Shown in pieces: positions 32,258-40,808 of a DNA stretch of 64,000 nucleotides. Each line of letters begins with the position of its first letter. Within the stretch, counting starts at the first letter, position 1. The stretch comes from Fibrobacter sp. UWT2 (GTDB lineage: Bacteria > Fibrobacterota > Fibrobacteria > Fibrobacterales > Fibrobacteraceae), in NCBI RefSeq assembly GCF_900142545.1, contig NZ_FRBF01000008.1:62001-126000 (forward strand), written 5' to 3'. Below the pieces are notes generated by a model. The model was not told the DNA's origin and searched no databases. It saw nothing but the letters and a program-made list of their open reading frames with translations. Both the position numbers and the translations under genes were made by a program.

Positions 32258-33049
32258 TTATTCAGCGGGGCAGGCGTCGACGAGTTGACCTTCGAGCGTC
32301 GTTTCGCACATATCCTTCATTGCTGCAGGGAGCTCTTCGCAGCCTCCCATGACACCTGGAACAATGCAGTAAATCACATCGCCGCCAGCAGCAGGCTGTT
32401 CGCCGGCACCCGGACCAGCAGGTTCTTCACCGGCACCCGGCCCGGCAGGTTCTTCACCAGCGCCCGGCCCAGCGGGTTCTTCGCCTGCACCCGGCCCGGC
32501 GGGTTCTTCGCCAGCGCCCGGACCGGCAGGTTCTTCACCGGCACCCGGACCGGCAGGTTCTTCACCGGCACCCGGACCGGCAGGTTCTTCACCAGCACCC
32601 GGACCGGCAGGTTCTTCGCCAGCGCCCGGCCCGGCAGGTTCTTCGCCAGCGCCCGGATCAGCGGGATCTTCACCGGCACCCGGACCAGCGGGTTCTTCGC
32701 CAGCGCCCGGATTTTCAGTGGCAGGTTCGTCTGTAGCCGGAGTACTTGTGGCGCCTTTTTCGCAACCTTCAACCGGTTTGCCGAACGTCATCGGAGTAAA
32801 GAGTGTTCCGTTGCATTGTACGGTATCTTTATCTTCTTCAACATAAACCTTGACGCACATATTAACGGTCTGTGAGCAAGTAAGATTGATCGCATCTTCA
32901 AGCGTTTGAACACTTGCCGGCAGGTCGGTCGTCGATGGGGTGGTGGACGGAGTGCCGTTAGACGGACTAGAGGAACTGTCGTCACCGCACGCAACGAAAG
33001 AAGCCATTGCAAGGGCGGCGAAAGGAAGGATGATTTTTTTGTTAAGCAT
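32258..33049 (-). CDS. Lipoprotein with tandem GAGEEPAGP repeats
   Basis: A 263-residue lipoprotein (lipobox MASFVACGDD, then SSSS). A folded N-terminal region (about 40-105) holds three Cys. About a dozen tandem copies of GAGEEPAGP follow (about 115-225), and a C-terminal region has four Cys (YCIVPGVMGGCEELP, MCETTLEGQLVDACPAE). The repeat would form an extended acidic, Pro-rich stalk, holding the C-terminal domain away from the outer membrane. Function is unknown. TAGGAGTC precedes the ATG as a Shine-Dalgarno. Confidence 0.75.
   Translation of the reverse strand: MLNKKIILPFAALAMASFVACGDDSSSSPSNGTPSTTPSTTDLPASVQTLEDAINLTCSQTVNMCVKVYVEEDKDTVQCNGTLFTPMTFGKPVEGCEKGATSTPATDEPATENPGAGEEPAGPGAGEDPADPGAGEEPAGPGAGEEPAGPGAGEEPAGPGAGEEPAGPGAGEEPAGPGAGEEPAGPGAGEEPAGPGAGEEPAGPGAGEEPAGPGAGEQPAAGGDVIYCIVPGVMGGCEELPAAMKDMCETTLEGQLVDACPAE
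32394..32712 (-). repeat. 27-bp in-frame tandem repeat (about 12 units)
   Basis: Nearly identical 27-bp units encoding GAGEEPAGP, with one variant EDPADP unit near the coding 5' side. Neighbouring units differ only at third positions (CCGGCACCCGG versus CCAGCGCCCGG), so copy number is likely to change by slippage. Confidence 0.85.
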
Positions 33050-33204
33050 TTTGACTCCTATAGAAAAACCTTAATAAACATATATCCGATTCAAAAAGAA
33101 ACGGATATGCTTGGCTGGTAAAAAAATTTTTATTCGCTCTATTATAGAGCAATAGTATCGTTTTATGGAACTTTTTGTTGCGTTTTCAAGGCTTTTCCGC
33201 AAAA

Positions 33205-33233
33205 AAATCCCCCGGCTTTTCGCCAGGGGATTT
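33205..33233 (-). terminator. Terminator after the PRPP synthase homologue
   Basis: On the minus strand AAATCCCC pairs with GGGGATTT and is followed by a T7 run, 22 nt past the stop at 33255. Confidence 0.75.
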
Positions 33234-33254
33234 AAAATCGTTACTCAGAATTTA

Positions 33255-34421
33255 TTAGAAAAACTGAGGGGGCCAACGCGGGTTCTTCGAGGACATATCG
33301 ATCTTGTAGAAGTCCTTTTCGAAGCGGCCGTCGTCCATGCCGTACATCTGCATCACGTGGCGAGCAATCCACTTACCGAGCTTGAGCACGGTGAGCTTCT
33401 TGCGCAGACGACCCTGGCAGTCACGGTTCATGATATCCGGGAGAGTCGAGGTCGTGAGGATTTCGTCGATAGCCGGGCTGTTGAGCTTTTCACGAGCTTC
33501 GGCACTGGTGTGGAAGTGGGTCACGCCGAAGCATACGCGGTTCGGGTTGCCCTTCTTGATGTGTTCGCAGCACTGCACAATCGTCGTACCGGTACGCACC
33601 ATGTCGTCGAACACGATCACGTCCTTGCCTTCGATTTCTTCGATGCTGATGTCGGAAAGTTCCGGGTTGAAGGTCATGCTGATTTCGCGTTCGCCGGTAC
33701 GGACCTTGTCCATCACCACGCGCTTGCATTCGGGGAGCTGGAGAGCGTCGAACACGGCGTTCATGAACGGGCGTGCGCCCTTGTCCGGAGAGACGATTAC
33801 GAGGTTGTTGCCATCCTTACCGGTCTGAACAAAGTTGCTGCTCTTGATGTAGTGAGCGTAAACGTCGGTCGGAATCAGGTTGTGGAAGTTGCCTTCGAAC
33901 ACTTCGTTAAAGAGGTTCTGAACCTTGACACTGTGGTTGTGGCAAGTCACGACGGCGTCCACGCCGGCGGTCTTCAAAAGTTCAGCGTAGAGGTGGCTTG
34001 TGAAAGCCTGGCCGTCGAACTTCTTGAGGTCGATGTCCGGGCGATCCTTTTCGAGCGGACCAACGCGGTGCGGACCGCGGTCCTGAGCGCTGTAGAACAA
34101 ATCGGGTTCCACGAGCACCACCTGTTCGGCACCGTTGTCCTTAGCGGCGCGGGCCAAAATGCAGTTACGCATGGCGTAGTCGTTACGGCTGCGTTCATGG
34201 TTCGAAACCGAGCAAATCAAAACGATCTTGCCTTCCAGGCGACGGCCGATATGTTCCATATCGTCCACGTCGAGCATGTAGCGGGGGCAGAATTCGGAGT
34301 TTGCGAAGGTCTTCAAGGAGACCACGTCGGAAATATCTTCACGGAGACCGATGTACTGCGCCATGTCGATGGCGAACGGATCGTCGGTGAAGTTTCCGGT
34401 CACGATAAAACGATCAGACAT
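33255..34421 (-). CDS. Ribose-phosphate pyrophosphokinase homologue (PRPP synthase-like)
   Basis: About 388 residues from ATG 34421. It has the two-domain PRTase-type fold of PRPP synthases: N-terminal IVTGNFTDDPFAIDMAQYIG, ICSVSNHERSRNDYAMRNCILARAAKDNG region, SPDKGARPFMNAV and the PRPP loop VIVFDDMVRTGTTIVQ. Standard Prs proteins are about 315 residues; this one is longer, with altered motifs (SVSNHERSRND instead of the usual catalytic loop), so it may be the divergent class. It would make PRPP for nucleotide and amino acid synthesis. TATATTTG at 34462-34469 is a likely promoter box. Confidence 0.8.
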   Translation of the reverse strand: MSDRFIVTGNFTDDPFAIDMAQYIGLREDISDVVSLKTFANSEFCPRYMLDVDDMEHIGRRLEGKIVLICSVSNHERSRNDYAMRNCILARAAKDNGAEQVVLVEPDLFYSAQDRGPHRVGPLEKDRPDIDLKKFDGQAFTSHLYAELLKTAGVDAVVTCHNHSVKVQNLFNEVFEGNFHNLIPTDVYAHYIKSSNFVQTGKDGNNLVIVSPDKGARPFMNAVFDALQLPECKRVVMDKVRTGEREISMTFNPELSDISIEEIEGKDVIVFDDMVRTGTTIVQCCEHIKKGNPNRVCFGVTHFHTSAEAREKLNSPAIDEILTTSTLPDIMNRDCQGRLRKKLTVLKLGKWIARHVMQMYGMDDGRFEKDFYKIDMSSKNPRWPPQFF

Positions 34422-34461
34422 ATTTACGCCTTGATGTTGAGGTTGAACCATTGGTTATGGG

Positions 34462-34469
34462 CAAATATA
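34462..34469 (-). promoter_or_regulatory. Predicted -7 box of the PRPP synthase homologue
   Basis: TATATTTG on the minus strand, 40 nt before ATG 34421. Confidence 0.5.
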
Positions 34470-34519
34470 GAATAATTCGATACCCAAATTCAAGGTCGTC
34501 ATACAATAGGCGACGTATC

Positions 34520-34551
34520 AAAAAAGACTTTCGCCATTTCTGACGAAAGCC
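34520..34551 (-). terminator. Terminator after lysA
   Basis: On the minus strand GGCTTTCG pairs with CGAAAGTC and runs into T6, 28 nt past the lysA stop. Confidence 0.7.
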
Positions 34552-34579
34552 TAAAAATCATAACGAAGCTATGCGACGC

Positions 34580-35842
34580 TTACAGGTCGATAATCTTATC
34601 GTTCTGGAGGAGTTGTTCGAACGTCTGGCGTTCGCGCACGACCTTCAGTTCACCGTTGGTGTACATGGTTTCGGCAGCATAACGACGGCTGTTGTAGTTG
34701 CTGCTCATGGCGGCACCGTAGGCGCCAGCGTCATGGAGAACCAGCAGGTCGCCCACCTGGGCCTTCGGGAGCTTGCGGGTCACCACGAAGCCACCTTCTT
34801 CCTGCGTGAACACGTCACCGGATTCGCAGAGCGGGCCTGCGACAACGGCGTCGACCGTTTCGTTCAGTTCGCGACCGTCGCGGGCGATAATCGAAATGGC
34901 GTGATAGCTACCATAGAAACTCGGGCGAACGAGGTCGGTAAAGCCGGCGTCTACCAAGTAGAACAGGTTGTCGCCCTGCTTCTTGACGGCGCGGATTTCG
35001 GCCATCAGGTAACCGCTTTCGGCCACTAGGTAACGACCCGGTTCCACTTCAAGGTGAACCTCGTGGCCGATGCTCTGCTGAATGCGCTTGCGGGCATCGT
35101 CCCACAGCTTGTAGTAAGCGTTCACGTCGATGCGGTTGCCCTTGTCTTCTTCGTGATACGGAATCGGGAGGCCGCCCCCTGCACTGATAGTGCGCAAGTG
35201 AGAGCCCAGGCGACGGCTAGCATCGACCATGGCATCGCAAACCTGTGCGAGGTGTTCGAAGTCCGTGCCGGAACCGATATGCATGTGCAAGCCTGTGATC
35301 CACATGCCGTTAGCCTGAGCGAGCTTGATGCAGTCCTTGATCTGTTCGTGCCAGATGCCGTGCTTGGAAAGGTCGCCACCGGTGTTGGTCTTGCGGGAGT
35401 GTCCGTGGCCAAAGCCCGGGTTCACGCGGATGGTGAGTTCGGACTTCACGCCGAAATCAGCGAGCTGCTGGATCATATCCGGCGAGCCCACGTTCACGGC
35501 GATGTCATACTTCTTCACGAGTTCAAGAGCGTCCTTGTCGAAGATGTCTGCGGTATAGACAATTTCGGGAGCCTTGCCCTTTTGCTGGCCGCCCTTGAAT
35601 CCGGCCTTGAGGGCGCGAACGATTTCGCCGGCAGAAACTGCATCGACGACGCAGCCAAGTTTACGGATAAGCGAAACCACGGAAAGGTTCGGGCATGCCT
35701 TCTGGGCAAAGCGAACGGTGTCAAATACCTGGACATCCTTCACGCACTTTTCGATAGTGGCGCGGTCATAAATCCAGAGCGGGGTGCCGTACTGTTCGGC
35801 TGCCTTCACAAAAACGTCTTGAGGAATAGAATAGTTTGCCAT
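34580..35842 (-). CDS. lysA: Diaminopimelate decarboxylase
   Basis: About 420 residues from ATG 35842 (MANYSIPQDV). A fold-type III PLP enzyme making lysine from meso-diaminopimelate. Visible motifs: TPLWIYDRATIEKC, RFAQKACPN with the PLP Lys, VDAVSAGEI, HMHIGSGTDFEHL, ISAGGGLPIPY, EVEPGRYLVAESG, GPLCESGDVF and LHDAGAYGAAMSSNYNSR. The LysA identity is preferred to other decarboxylases because of CESGDVF and NYNSR. The open frame continues 136 codons upstream, but that part is repeat and terminator sequence, so the short start is used. It is probably a single-gene transcript. Confidence 0.93.
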   Translation of the reverse strand: MANYSIPQDVFVKAAEQYGTPLWIYDRATIEKCVKDVQVFDTVRFAQKACPNLSVVSLIRKLGCVVDAVSAGEIVRALKAGFKGGQQKGKAPEIVYTADIFDKDALELVKKYDIAVNVGSPDMIQQLADFGVKSELTIRVNPGFGHGHSRKTNTGGDLSKHGIWHEQIKDCIKLAQANGMWITGLHMHIGSGTDFEHLAQVCDAMVDASRRLGSHLRTISAGGGLPIPYHEEDKGNRIDVNAYYKLWDDARKRIQQSIGHEVHLEVEPGRYLVAESGYLMAEIRAVKKQGDNLFYLVDAGFTDLVRPSFYGSYHAISIIARDGRELNETVDAVVAGPLCESGDVFTQEEGGFVVTRKLPKAQVGDLLVLHDAGAYGAAMSSNYNSRRYAAETMYTNGELKVVRERQTFEQLLQNDKIIDL

Positions 35843-35968
35843 ACGGGGGTAAAATTTAGAAAATGAGTATGAGGTATGAGGTCGCACTGACGTGCTTTGA
35901 GGTCGCTTCGCTTTGAGCAAGCGGAATGAGGAATGTGGAATTTGCGATGGGTTTACACAAAATGAAAA

Positions 35969-35990
35969 AGGTCTCGGTAAACCGAAACCT
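35969..35990 (-). terminator. Terminator after the histone-tail/CBM48 gene
   Basis: On the minus strand AGGTTTCGG pairs with CCGAGACCT around TTTA (one mismatch) and is followed by TTTTTC. Confidence 0.7.
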
Positions 35991-36036
35991 CTCTCGTCTT
36001 TCGTCTGTAGCCGCGAAGCGGCGTTCTTTCGTCTAA
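35991..36036 (+). repeat. Dispersed repeat A, copy 2
   Basis: Same arms as copies at 1787 and 9589, but with a perfect inverted core GCCGC-GAA-GCGGC. It lies between the stop of the 36039 gene and its terminator, so it would be transcribed in the 3' untranslated region. The stretch 35843-35968 further holds loose GAGGTCGC and ATGAGGTATGAGG repeats and no gene. Confidence 0.8.
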
Positions 36037-36038
36037 AA

Positions 36039-36515
36039 TTAGACGTGCTTGACCTTGTTGTCGCCTTCGTCCCAGTACTGGCCGTCGCAAACGAACTTGT
36101 ATTCGTAATCGCCAGAATCGAGGGTGATCTTGCCAGTCCAAAGACCAGTCTTCTTGTCCTTCTTGAGCATGTCTTTATCAACAGCCCAGTTGTTGAAGGA
36201 ACCTGCAACAGACACGGTCGTTGCGAGCGGGCAGTTGGCTTCGAACACAACCGTCACCTTCTTGGGAGCCTTAGCAGCGGCCTTCTTGGCCGGGGCCTTC
36301 TTTTCAGCAGCAGCCTTCGGGGCGGCCTTCTTAGCAGCCGGCTTAGCGGCAACAGCTTTCTTTTCTGCAGCCGGCTTTGCAGCGGTCTTGCAGGCAGCCT
36401 TCTTGGCCGGGGCCTTCTTTTCGGCAGCCGGCTTAGCGGCGGCTTTCGGAGCAGCCTTAGCGGCAACCTTCTTGGCGGTGGCCTTGGCAACTACAGTTTT
36501 AGTACCTTTAGACAT
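36039..36515 (-). CDS. Histone H1-like Lys/Ala tail fused to a CBM48/AMPK-type glycogen-binding domain
   Basis: A 158-residue protein. Residues 1-85 are almost only Lys, Ala and Pro in repeats such as EKKAPAKKAA and KPAAKKAAPKAA, like bacterial histone H1-like (HctA/AlgP) tails that bind nucleic acid. Residues 86-158 form a CBM48/AMPK glycogen-binding domain: VTVVFEANCPLATTVSVAGSFNNW and GDYEYKFVCDGQYW. No enzyme is attached. Such a small protein could link polysaccharide (glycogen) to DNA or to acidic surfaces; this is inference. AAGGAG lies 6 nt before the ATG, and a TATCTTTG box (36540-36547, minus) gives it a clear promoter. Confidence 0.8.
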   Translation of the reverse strand: MSKGTKTVVAKATAKKVAAKAAPKAAAKPAAEKKAPAKKAACKTAAKPAAEKKAVAAKPAAKKAAPKAAAEKKAPAKKAAAKAPKKVTVVFEANCPLATTVSVAGSFNNWAVDKDMLKKDKKTGLWTGKITLDSGDYEYKFVCDGQYWDEGDNKVKHV

Positions 36516-36539
36516 TTTTATCTCCTTGCTTTGTTTGCG

Positions 36540-36547
36540 CGCAAAGA
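36540..36547 (-). promoter_or_regulatory. Predicted -7 box of the CBM48 fusion gene
   Basis: TATCTTTG on the minus strand, about 24 nt before ATG 36515; the divergent rpe box lies 32 nt to the right. Confidence 0.5.
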
Positions 36548-36579
36548 TAGTAAATTTTTTTCAACCTGTCTAGTTTTGC

Positions 36580-36587
36580 TATATTTG
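36580..36587 (+). promoter_or_regulatory. Predicted -7 box of rpe
   Basis: TATATTTG ends 4 nt before ATG 36592, leaving no room for a ribosome-binding site; an upstream TTTTTTTC run lies at a plausible -33 spacing. Confidence 0.55.
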
Positions 36588-36591
36588 AGTT

Positions 36592-37242
36592 ATGCTCAAG
36601 CAAATCATCGCCCCTAGCGTTTTAAACGCAAACTTCCTCGAACTCGGCAACGGCCTCAAGGCTATCGAAAACGGTGGCGCAGGCCTTGTTCACCTCGACA
36701 TCATGGACGGACACTTTGTCCCAAACATCAGCTTCGGCCCGGGAATCTCCGCCTGCGTGGGCAAGGGAACCAAGCTCCCGCTCGATTGCCACTTGATGAT
36801 CGAAAACCCCGAAAACTACGTGGGTGAATTTGCAAAGGCTGGCGCAAGCCTGATCAGCGTGCACGCCGAAACTACAAATCACCTCGACCGTCTGCTGCAC
36901 CAGATTAAGGAACTCGGCGTGAAGCCCGCTGTGGCCATTAACCCGGCAACTCCGCTCGAAAGCATCAAGTACGTGCTCGATATCGTAGACATGGTTTTGG
37001 TGATGTCGGTGAACCCTGGCTTTGGCGGCCAGAGCCTGATTCCTTACTGCCTCGACAAGATTCGCGAACTGCGTCAGATGAAGCCGGAATTGGATATCCA
37101 GATTGATGGCGGCGTGAAGCTTGATAACATTCTCGCCTGCAAGGAAGCCGGCGCAAACGTATTCGTCGTCGGTTCCGCGATTTTCGGCAAGCCCGATCCG
37201 GAAGCCGTTTGCCGCGAATTCGTGAAGCTCGTTAACGGCTAG
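36592..37242 (+). CDS. rpe: Ribulose-phosphate 3-epimerase
   Basis: A 216-residue (beta/alpha)8 enzyme of the pentose phosphate pathway, interconverting ribulose 5-phosphate and xylulose 5-phosphate. Motifs: IIAPSVLNANFLELG, VHLDIMDGHFVPNISFGP (metal-binding His and Asp), LDCHLMIENPE, VLVMSVNPGFGGQ and IQIDGGVKLDN, with GSAIF near the C-terminus. Length is typical. Its last 11 nt overlap the end of the convergent DUF4874/DUF4832 gene, so no terminator lies between them. It appears to be read from its own box immediately before the ATG. Confidence 0.96.
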   Translation: MLKQIIAPSVLNANFLELGNGLKAIENGGAGLVHLDIMDGHFVPNISFGPGISACVGKGTKLPLDCHLMIENPENYVGEFAKAGASLISVHAETTNHLDRLLHQIKELGVKPAVAINPATPLESIKYVLDIVDMVLVMSVNPGFGGQSLIPYCLDKIRELRQMKPELDIQIDGGVKLDNILACKEAGANVFVVGSAIFGKPDPEAVCREFVKLVNG

Positions 37243-38938
37243 TCGCACCATTGGCGCGGTAGCGTTTTTCGCCATCGCGGATAATCGCATTGTGGCGCTC
37301 CCTCTGAACGAAGGGGGCGTTCTTCTTTTGTACCGCAGCTGGGAGGGCGCGCGGAATCGATGATTTGACATTTTCGTCATAGTAGATTTTGCCCAAATAG
37401 GCGGCAGGCTGCTCGTCGCCACATGTTCCGCCACCCACACGCTTACTGTTGGCAAATTGAACCTCGCCCACCTTCAAGAACACTTGGTAACGTCCTTTGC
37501 CTCGTATATTTAATTTGGTCAAAATTTCAATTTCGTTATTTCCGTCGAACGTCATCACAGTATCGCCACCTGCAATCGATATAGTTCGGCTATGGATATC
37601 ACGGGAATCAATGTCCGGCAGGTCGTAATAAGTCGGCATAGGGCACTCCAACAAACCGGTACCTTCCAGGTCTGTTAAAATGGCAAGCCTCACCGGTGCA
37701 TTCCATGTCAAATTGCCAAAGCCCACATTCTGAATGCGGAGTTTCGCGCGTAAAATTCCGTCGTCTCCCACCGTATCGCTCAGCCACGATTCGCGCAGCA
37801 CGAAGCGGTAGCCCAGGTGGTCGTTGACGTACTTGAAACCTGTCAACGAATCTATTTTCGAACCATCATATTCAAAATCTTTCCCTTCAAACTGCGATTT
37901 TTTCCAGCTATCAATTAAGTTGTTGTTCCACTGAATATTCAGGTAACTTGTATGTGTGCGAAAGCCTTCGTACGCCAAGAACTCCGGCGTATTGATAACT
38001 TGATAGCCGTTCGCTGTCGTGAGAGCCTCACCACCGTAAGGTGTGTTGATGCCGAACTTCTCAAGCCAAGCCACACCTTCTTCGCGGCAAATGGAAGTCT
38101 TGCAATCTGCGCCCCAGGTGCCGTAATCGTACTGCGTTCCCAGATAGCCGTCGTTGAACATTCCCACGCGGTACATGGTGTCGCCTTTTGCCTTTGCAAT
38201 TTCTTTGAATTTATCGCCGTCGATATTAAAATCAACACCCCAGTTGTCAAAGCCTAAGACCTTCGCCGAATAGTTTCCCGTGCGGGTAAGAATCTTAAGT
38301 TCCGGCGGCGTATTGCGAAGCATCAGGTTCACTGCCTCGGCTACGCGGTCGTATGTGATATTCGTATCAGAATGCATTTCACCGTAGGCACCATGCATAC
38401 CCATCTCGAGAGCGACAATTACATCGGTATTTTTCGAAAGCACCGGTGCAAGCTGCTTCACATGCTTCAGCACCCATTCGTGATCGGGCGTTACGTTGCT
38501 GCGACCGTTGTACCACGGGTCGTAACAGATACGCACAATTACAAAACCCTTGTTCGTGCGGATGTTATCAAATGTCGTCTGCAGAACGTTCAGGGCGTCT
38601 TCGGTCAGGTCCTGGTTCTTGCCCCAGGTAGTATCCTTCTTGCCGCCGGTCGTATCGATTCCTAGCCAGGCGTGGCTACTGAATTCCGAAATTTCGGCGC
38701 GCAAATGCAACAATCTGCTCCAAGGCTTTTCAATCGGCTTGCCGCCCGAGGGCTTGAGATGCAACACCTGCGGCGTATAGAATCCGCGATCATAATTGCC
38801 GAGAGTCGCCATCGCATCGGTCGTGTCGATAGACTGTTTCACGAGACCCGCCGCAAAGAGCGATGCTGGCGCAAACAGGAATGCGCCAAGCAGAGCGACT
38901 CGCACCGCATTCCGCATCATATCAGAAAACATTCTCAT
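37232..38938 (-). CDS. Secreted DUF4874/DUF4832 protein
   Basis: About 568 residues from ATG 38938, which follows GGGGGAG. A signal peptide (VALLGAFLFAPASLFAAG) is followed by a DUF4874-type barrel-like region (NYDRGFYTPQVLHL, RLLHLRAEISEFS, VIVRICYDPWYNGR, ALEMGMHGAYGEMHSD) and a DUF4832-type beta region (YRFVLRESWLSD, LRAKLRIQNVGFGNL). The acidic residues in GMHGAYGEMH recall glycoside hydrolase-like active sites, but no activity is known for the family. In Fibrobacter such proteins are exported, so a glycan role is likely (inference). It lies downstream of GH9, separated by a terminator. Confidence 0.75.
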   Translation of the reverse strand: MRMFSDMMRNAVRVALLGAFLFAPASLFAAGLVKQSIDTTDAMATLGNYDRGFYTPQVLHLKPSGGKPIEKPWSRLLHLRAEISEFSSHAWLGIDTTGGKKDTTWGKNQDLTEDALNVLQTTFDNIRTNKGFVIVRICYDPWYNGRSNVTPDHEWVLKHVKQLAPVLSKNTDVIVALEMGMHGAYGEMHSDTNITYDRVAEAVNLMLRNTPPELKILTRTGNYSAKVLGFDNWGVDFNIDGDKFKEIAKAKGDTMYRVGMFNDGYLGTQYDYGTWGADCKTSICREEGVAWLEKFGINTPYGGEALTTANGYQVINTPEFLAYEGFRTHTSYLNIQWNNNLIDSWKKSQFEGKDFEYDGSKIDSLTGFKYVNDHLGYRFVLRESWLSDTVGDDGILRAKLRIQNVGFGNLTWNAPVRLAILTDLEGTGLLECPMPTYYDLPDIDSRDIHSRTISIAGGDTVMTFDGNNEIEILTKLNIRGKGRYQVFLKVGEVQFANSKRVGGGTCGDEQPAAYLGKIYYDENVKSSIPRALPAAVQKKNAPFVQRERHNAIIRDGEKRYRANGATSR

Positions 38939-38959
38939 AAACTCCCCCAATAAAAAAAA

Positions 38960-38982
38960 GGATATAACCTCTAGTTATATCC
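38960..38982 (-). terminator. Terminator after the GH9 gene
   Basis: GGATATAA and TTATATCC form the stem; on the minus strand T8 follows. It lies just before the Shine-Dalgarno of the next gene. Confidence 0.65.
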
Positions 38983-38997
38983 GTAATATATATTTTA

Positions 38998-39080
38998 GTA
39001 GGAAGTTTGAAGCCGGAAGTTAGAAGTAGAATGCTGTTTTTACAATAAATCCTTCCTACTTCTTACCGTCTACTGCCTAC
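38998..39080. repeat. Dispersed repeat B, locus 3 (degenerate)
   Basis: AGTAGGAAGTTTGAAGCCGG at the left and, on the minus strand, AAGTAGGCAGTAGACGG with AGAAGTAGGAAGG at the right, around an AT-rich centre. The right part supplies the TAG stop of GH9. Confidence 0.6.
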
Positions 39081-40804
39081 TTGTTATAAATCGCTTCGAG
39101 GGCGGCAGCAAGGTAGGCGAGCGGAGCGTTCCAGTTGATGGCCACTTCGTTGGTCGCGTAGCTGCAGCGGTTATCGATATAGGCGAGTGCCGGCTTATCG
39201 GCAGCGGCATAGTTCGGGCACTTCCAATTTTCCTTGCCGTCCAGGTTAATGTCCTGCTTGCCGAGGTGCGGGCCACCTACAAGCATTCCCGGCACCGGAT
39301 CGTCGACCATGTCGGATTCACTCGGACGGTGGTGCGGGTTGCGTGGGCTCCTGTAACCGAAGCCGGTCACATAAGTCATGTCCTGCGGGTTCTTGCCGAG
39401 TAAGTAATCAAGGCACTGCTGCGCACCATCCAAGTAGCTCTTGTCTTTGGTTAGCAGGTAAGCGTGCACCAACACCATGCCGTTGTTTGCCATGGCGCTA
39501 TTGGAACCCCAGTTCCAGCTCCACGGGAATGCGGGCAGGCGGTAGGCGCTCGTGTCACCTACAGTGCGAAGGTTGTTGGCTTCGGTGAGCACAGTCTTCT
39601 TGGCGGCAGCAACAATTTCCTTGTCGAAGTCAGCAGAATCCAGTGCCACGCGGAAAGCGGCGAGCATGTTCACGTTTCCCCACCAGGCGCCATCGGGCGT
39701 GAAGAGATTATTCTTCAAGTCATCCTGATAATACTGCTTCTTGGTGGCGCGGAAAAGTTCTGCAGCGGCCCAGCGGAATTCATCCTTGCCATCTTCGCCG
39801 TCGTGCATGTAGTTGCCCGTCTGCACATCGGCAGGCTGCTTGTAGAACTGCTGCGGGTGCATCTTGGCCCAAGCGTAAGCTTCTTCGGCGGCCTTGAGCA
39901 TCTTGTCGGAATAAGCCTTGTCCACGTTCTTGTAGACGACACTTGCCTGAGCCATCACAGCAGCAAAGTCAAGCGTTGCCGTTACGTTCTTGATAATTGC
40001 ATAGCGGGCGTCCCTGTCGTTTTCAGGGAGAACGCTGCCACCGAACTTAAGCGTTGTCACCTTGTGGTAAACGCCGCCGTCCTTGTCCTGCATGGTGAGC
40101 ATCCAGTCCAAGTTGTAGCGCACTTCTTCTAAAATCTCAGGGTACTTCGCGAATTCGCGCGGAATGTTCCAGGAGAGCGAATCCAGATACTTCGGGAAGT
40201 TTTCGTAAGCTTCGAGCAGCGTAAACACGGTGATGCCGGAATTCACGATGTACTTGCCGTAGTCGCCGGCATCGTACCAGCCACGATCGGACTTGATCAC
40301 CTGACCGTTACCTTTGCCGCCCGTAGCCTTGTCAGAACCATAAACGATTACGCGATTATCTTTATGGCCTGCAGCGCGGGCCCACTTGCCGGCATACTGC
40401 GGTTCCAGCGACATGCTGGCGCGCTGGTAGTAGAACCACTTGAGGCTTGCCTTTACCAAGTCGTTATAGACATTCTTGCCCACGACAATCGGGGTGCCCA
40501 CATATTCCTTGCCGCGGAAGAGGCGGTAGGTGCCAGGTTTCTTGACTGCAGAAATATCGAAAGTCTGTACTTCTTCGCCGCTGTATTCCCAATCATAGAC
40601 CATGGGGGCCTTGAGTTTCAAGACAGTCTTTCCGTTAAGGTCACGGACTTCGAGCCCATTGGCATCGCTACCGGGGTAAACGACAATCTTTTCGGCATCG
40701 GGGGCGAAACCAAGCTGGTTTACGAGGGGGCCTGCAAAAGCAGACGAAAAAGACACGGCTACAGAAACCGCGCTTGCTAAAATCACGTTTTTAGAGAATC
40801 TCAT
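39077..40804 (-). CDS. GH9 endoglucanase (cellulase), secreted
   Basis: A 575-residue cellulase. Signal peptide (AVSVAVSFSSAFAG), then the Ig-like CelD-N domain (about 25-110: NQLGFAPDAEKIVVY, GTYRLFRGKEYVG) and the (alpha/alpha)6 GH9 domain. Catalytic signatures are GWYDAGDYGKY (175-185, catalytic Asp pair), NPHHRPSESD (His/Arg substrate ligands) and YATNEVAINWNAPL with the acid Glu at 553. It cleaves beta-1,4-glucan. No dockerin, CBM or type IX sorting domain is seen at the C-terminus, which ends on AIYNK with a stop from repeat B. TATATTCT ends 4 nt before the ATG. Confidence 0.95.
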   Translation of the reverse strand: MRFSKNVILASAVSVAVSFSSAFAGPLVNQLGFAPDAEKIVVYPGSDANGLEVRDLNGKTVLKLKAPMVYDWEYSGEEVQTFDISAVKKPGTYRLFRGKEYVGTPIVVGKNVYNDLVKASLKWFYYQRASMSLEPQYAGKWARAAGHKDNRVIVYGSDKATGGKGNGQVIKSDRGWYDAGDYGKYIVNSGITVFTLLEAYENFPKYLDSLSWNIPREFAKYPEILEEVRYNLDWMLTMQDKDGGVYHKVTTLKFGGSVLPENDRDARYAIIKNVTATLDFAAVMAQASVVYKNVDKAYSDKMLKAAEEAYAWAKMHPQQFYKQPADVQTGNYMHDGEDGKDEFRWAAAELFRATKKQYYQDDLKNNLFTPDGAWWGNVNMLAAFRVALDSADFDKEIVAAAKKTVLTEANNLRTVGDTSAYRLPAFPWSWNWGSNSAMANNGMVLVHAYLLTKDKSYLDGAQQCLDYLLGKNPQDMTYVTGFGYRSPRNPHHRPSESDMVDDPVPGMLVGGPHLGKQDINLDGKENWKCPNYAAADKPALAYIDNRCSYATNEVAINWNAPLAYLAAALEAIYNK

Positions 40805-40808
40805 ACCT

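Noticed and set aside
32258-33049. Collagen-like or ice-binding repeat protein
   Set aside because: The unit GAGEEPAGP lacks the Gly-X-Y periodicity of collagen and the Thr-rich pattern of ice-binding repeats.
35843-36250. N-terminal extension of lysA
   Set aside because: The open frame runs through a terminator, repeat A and the CBM48 gene; conserved LysA sequence begins at the ATG at 35842.
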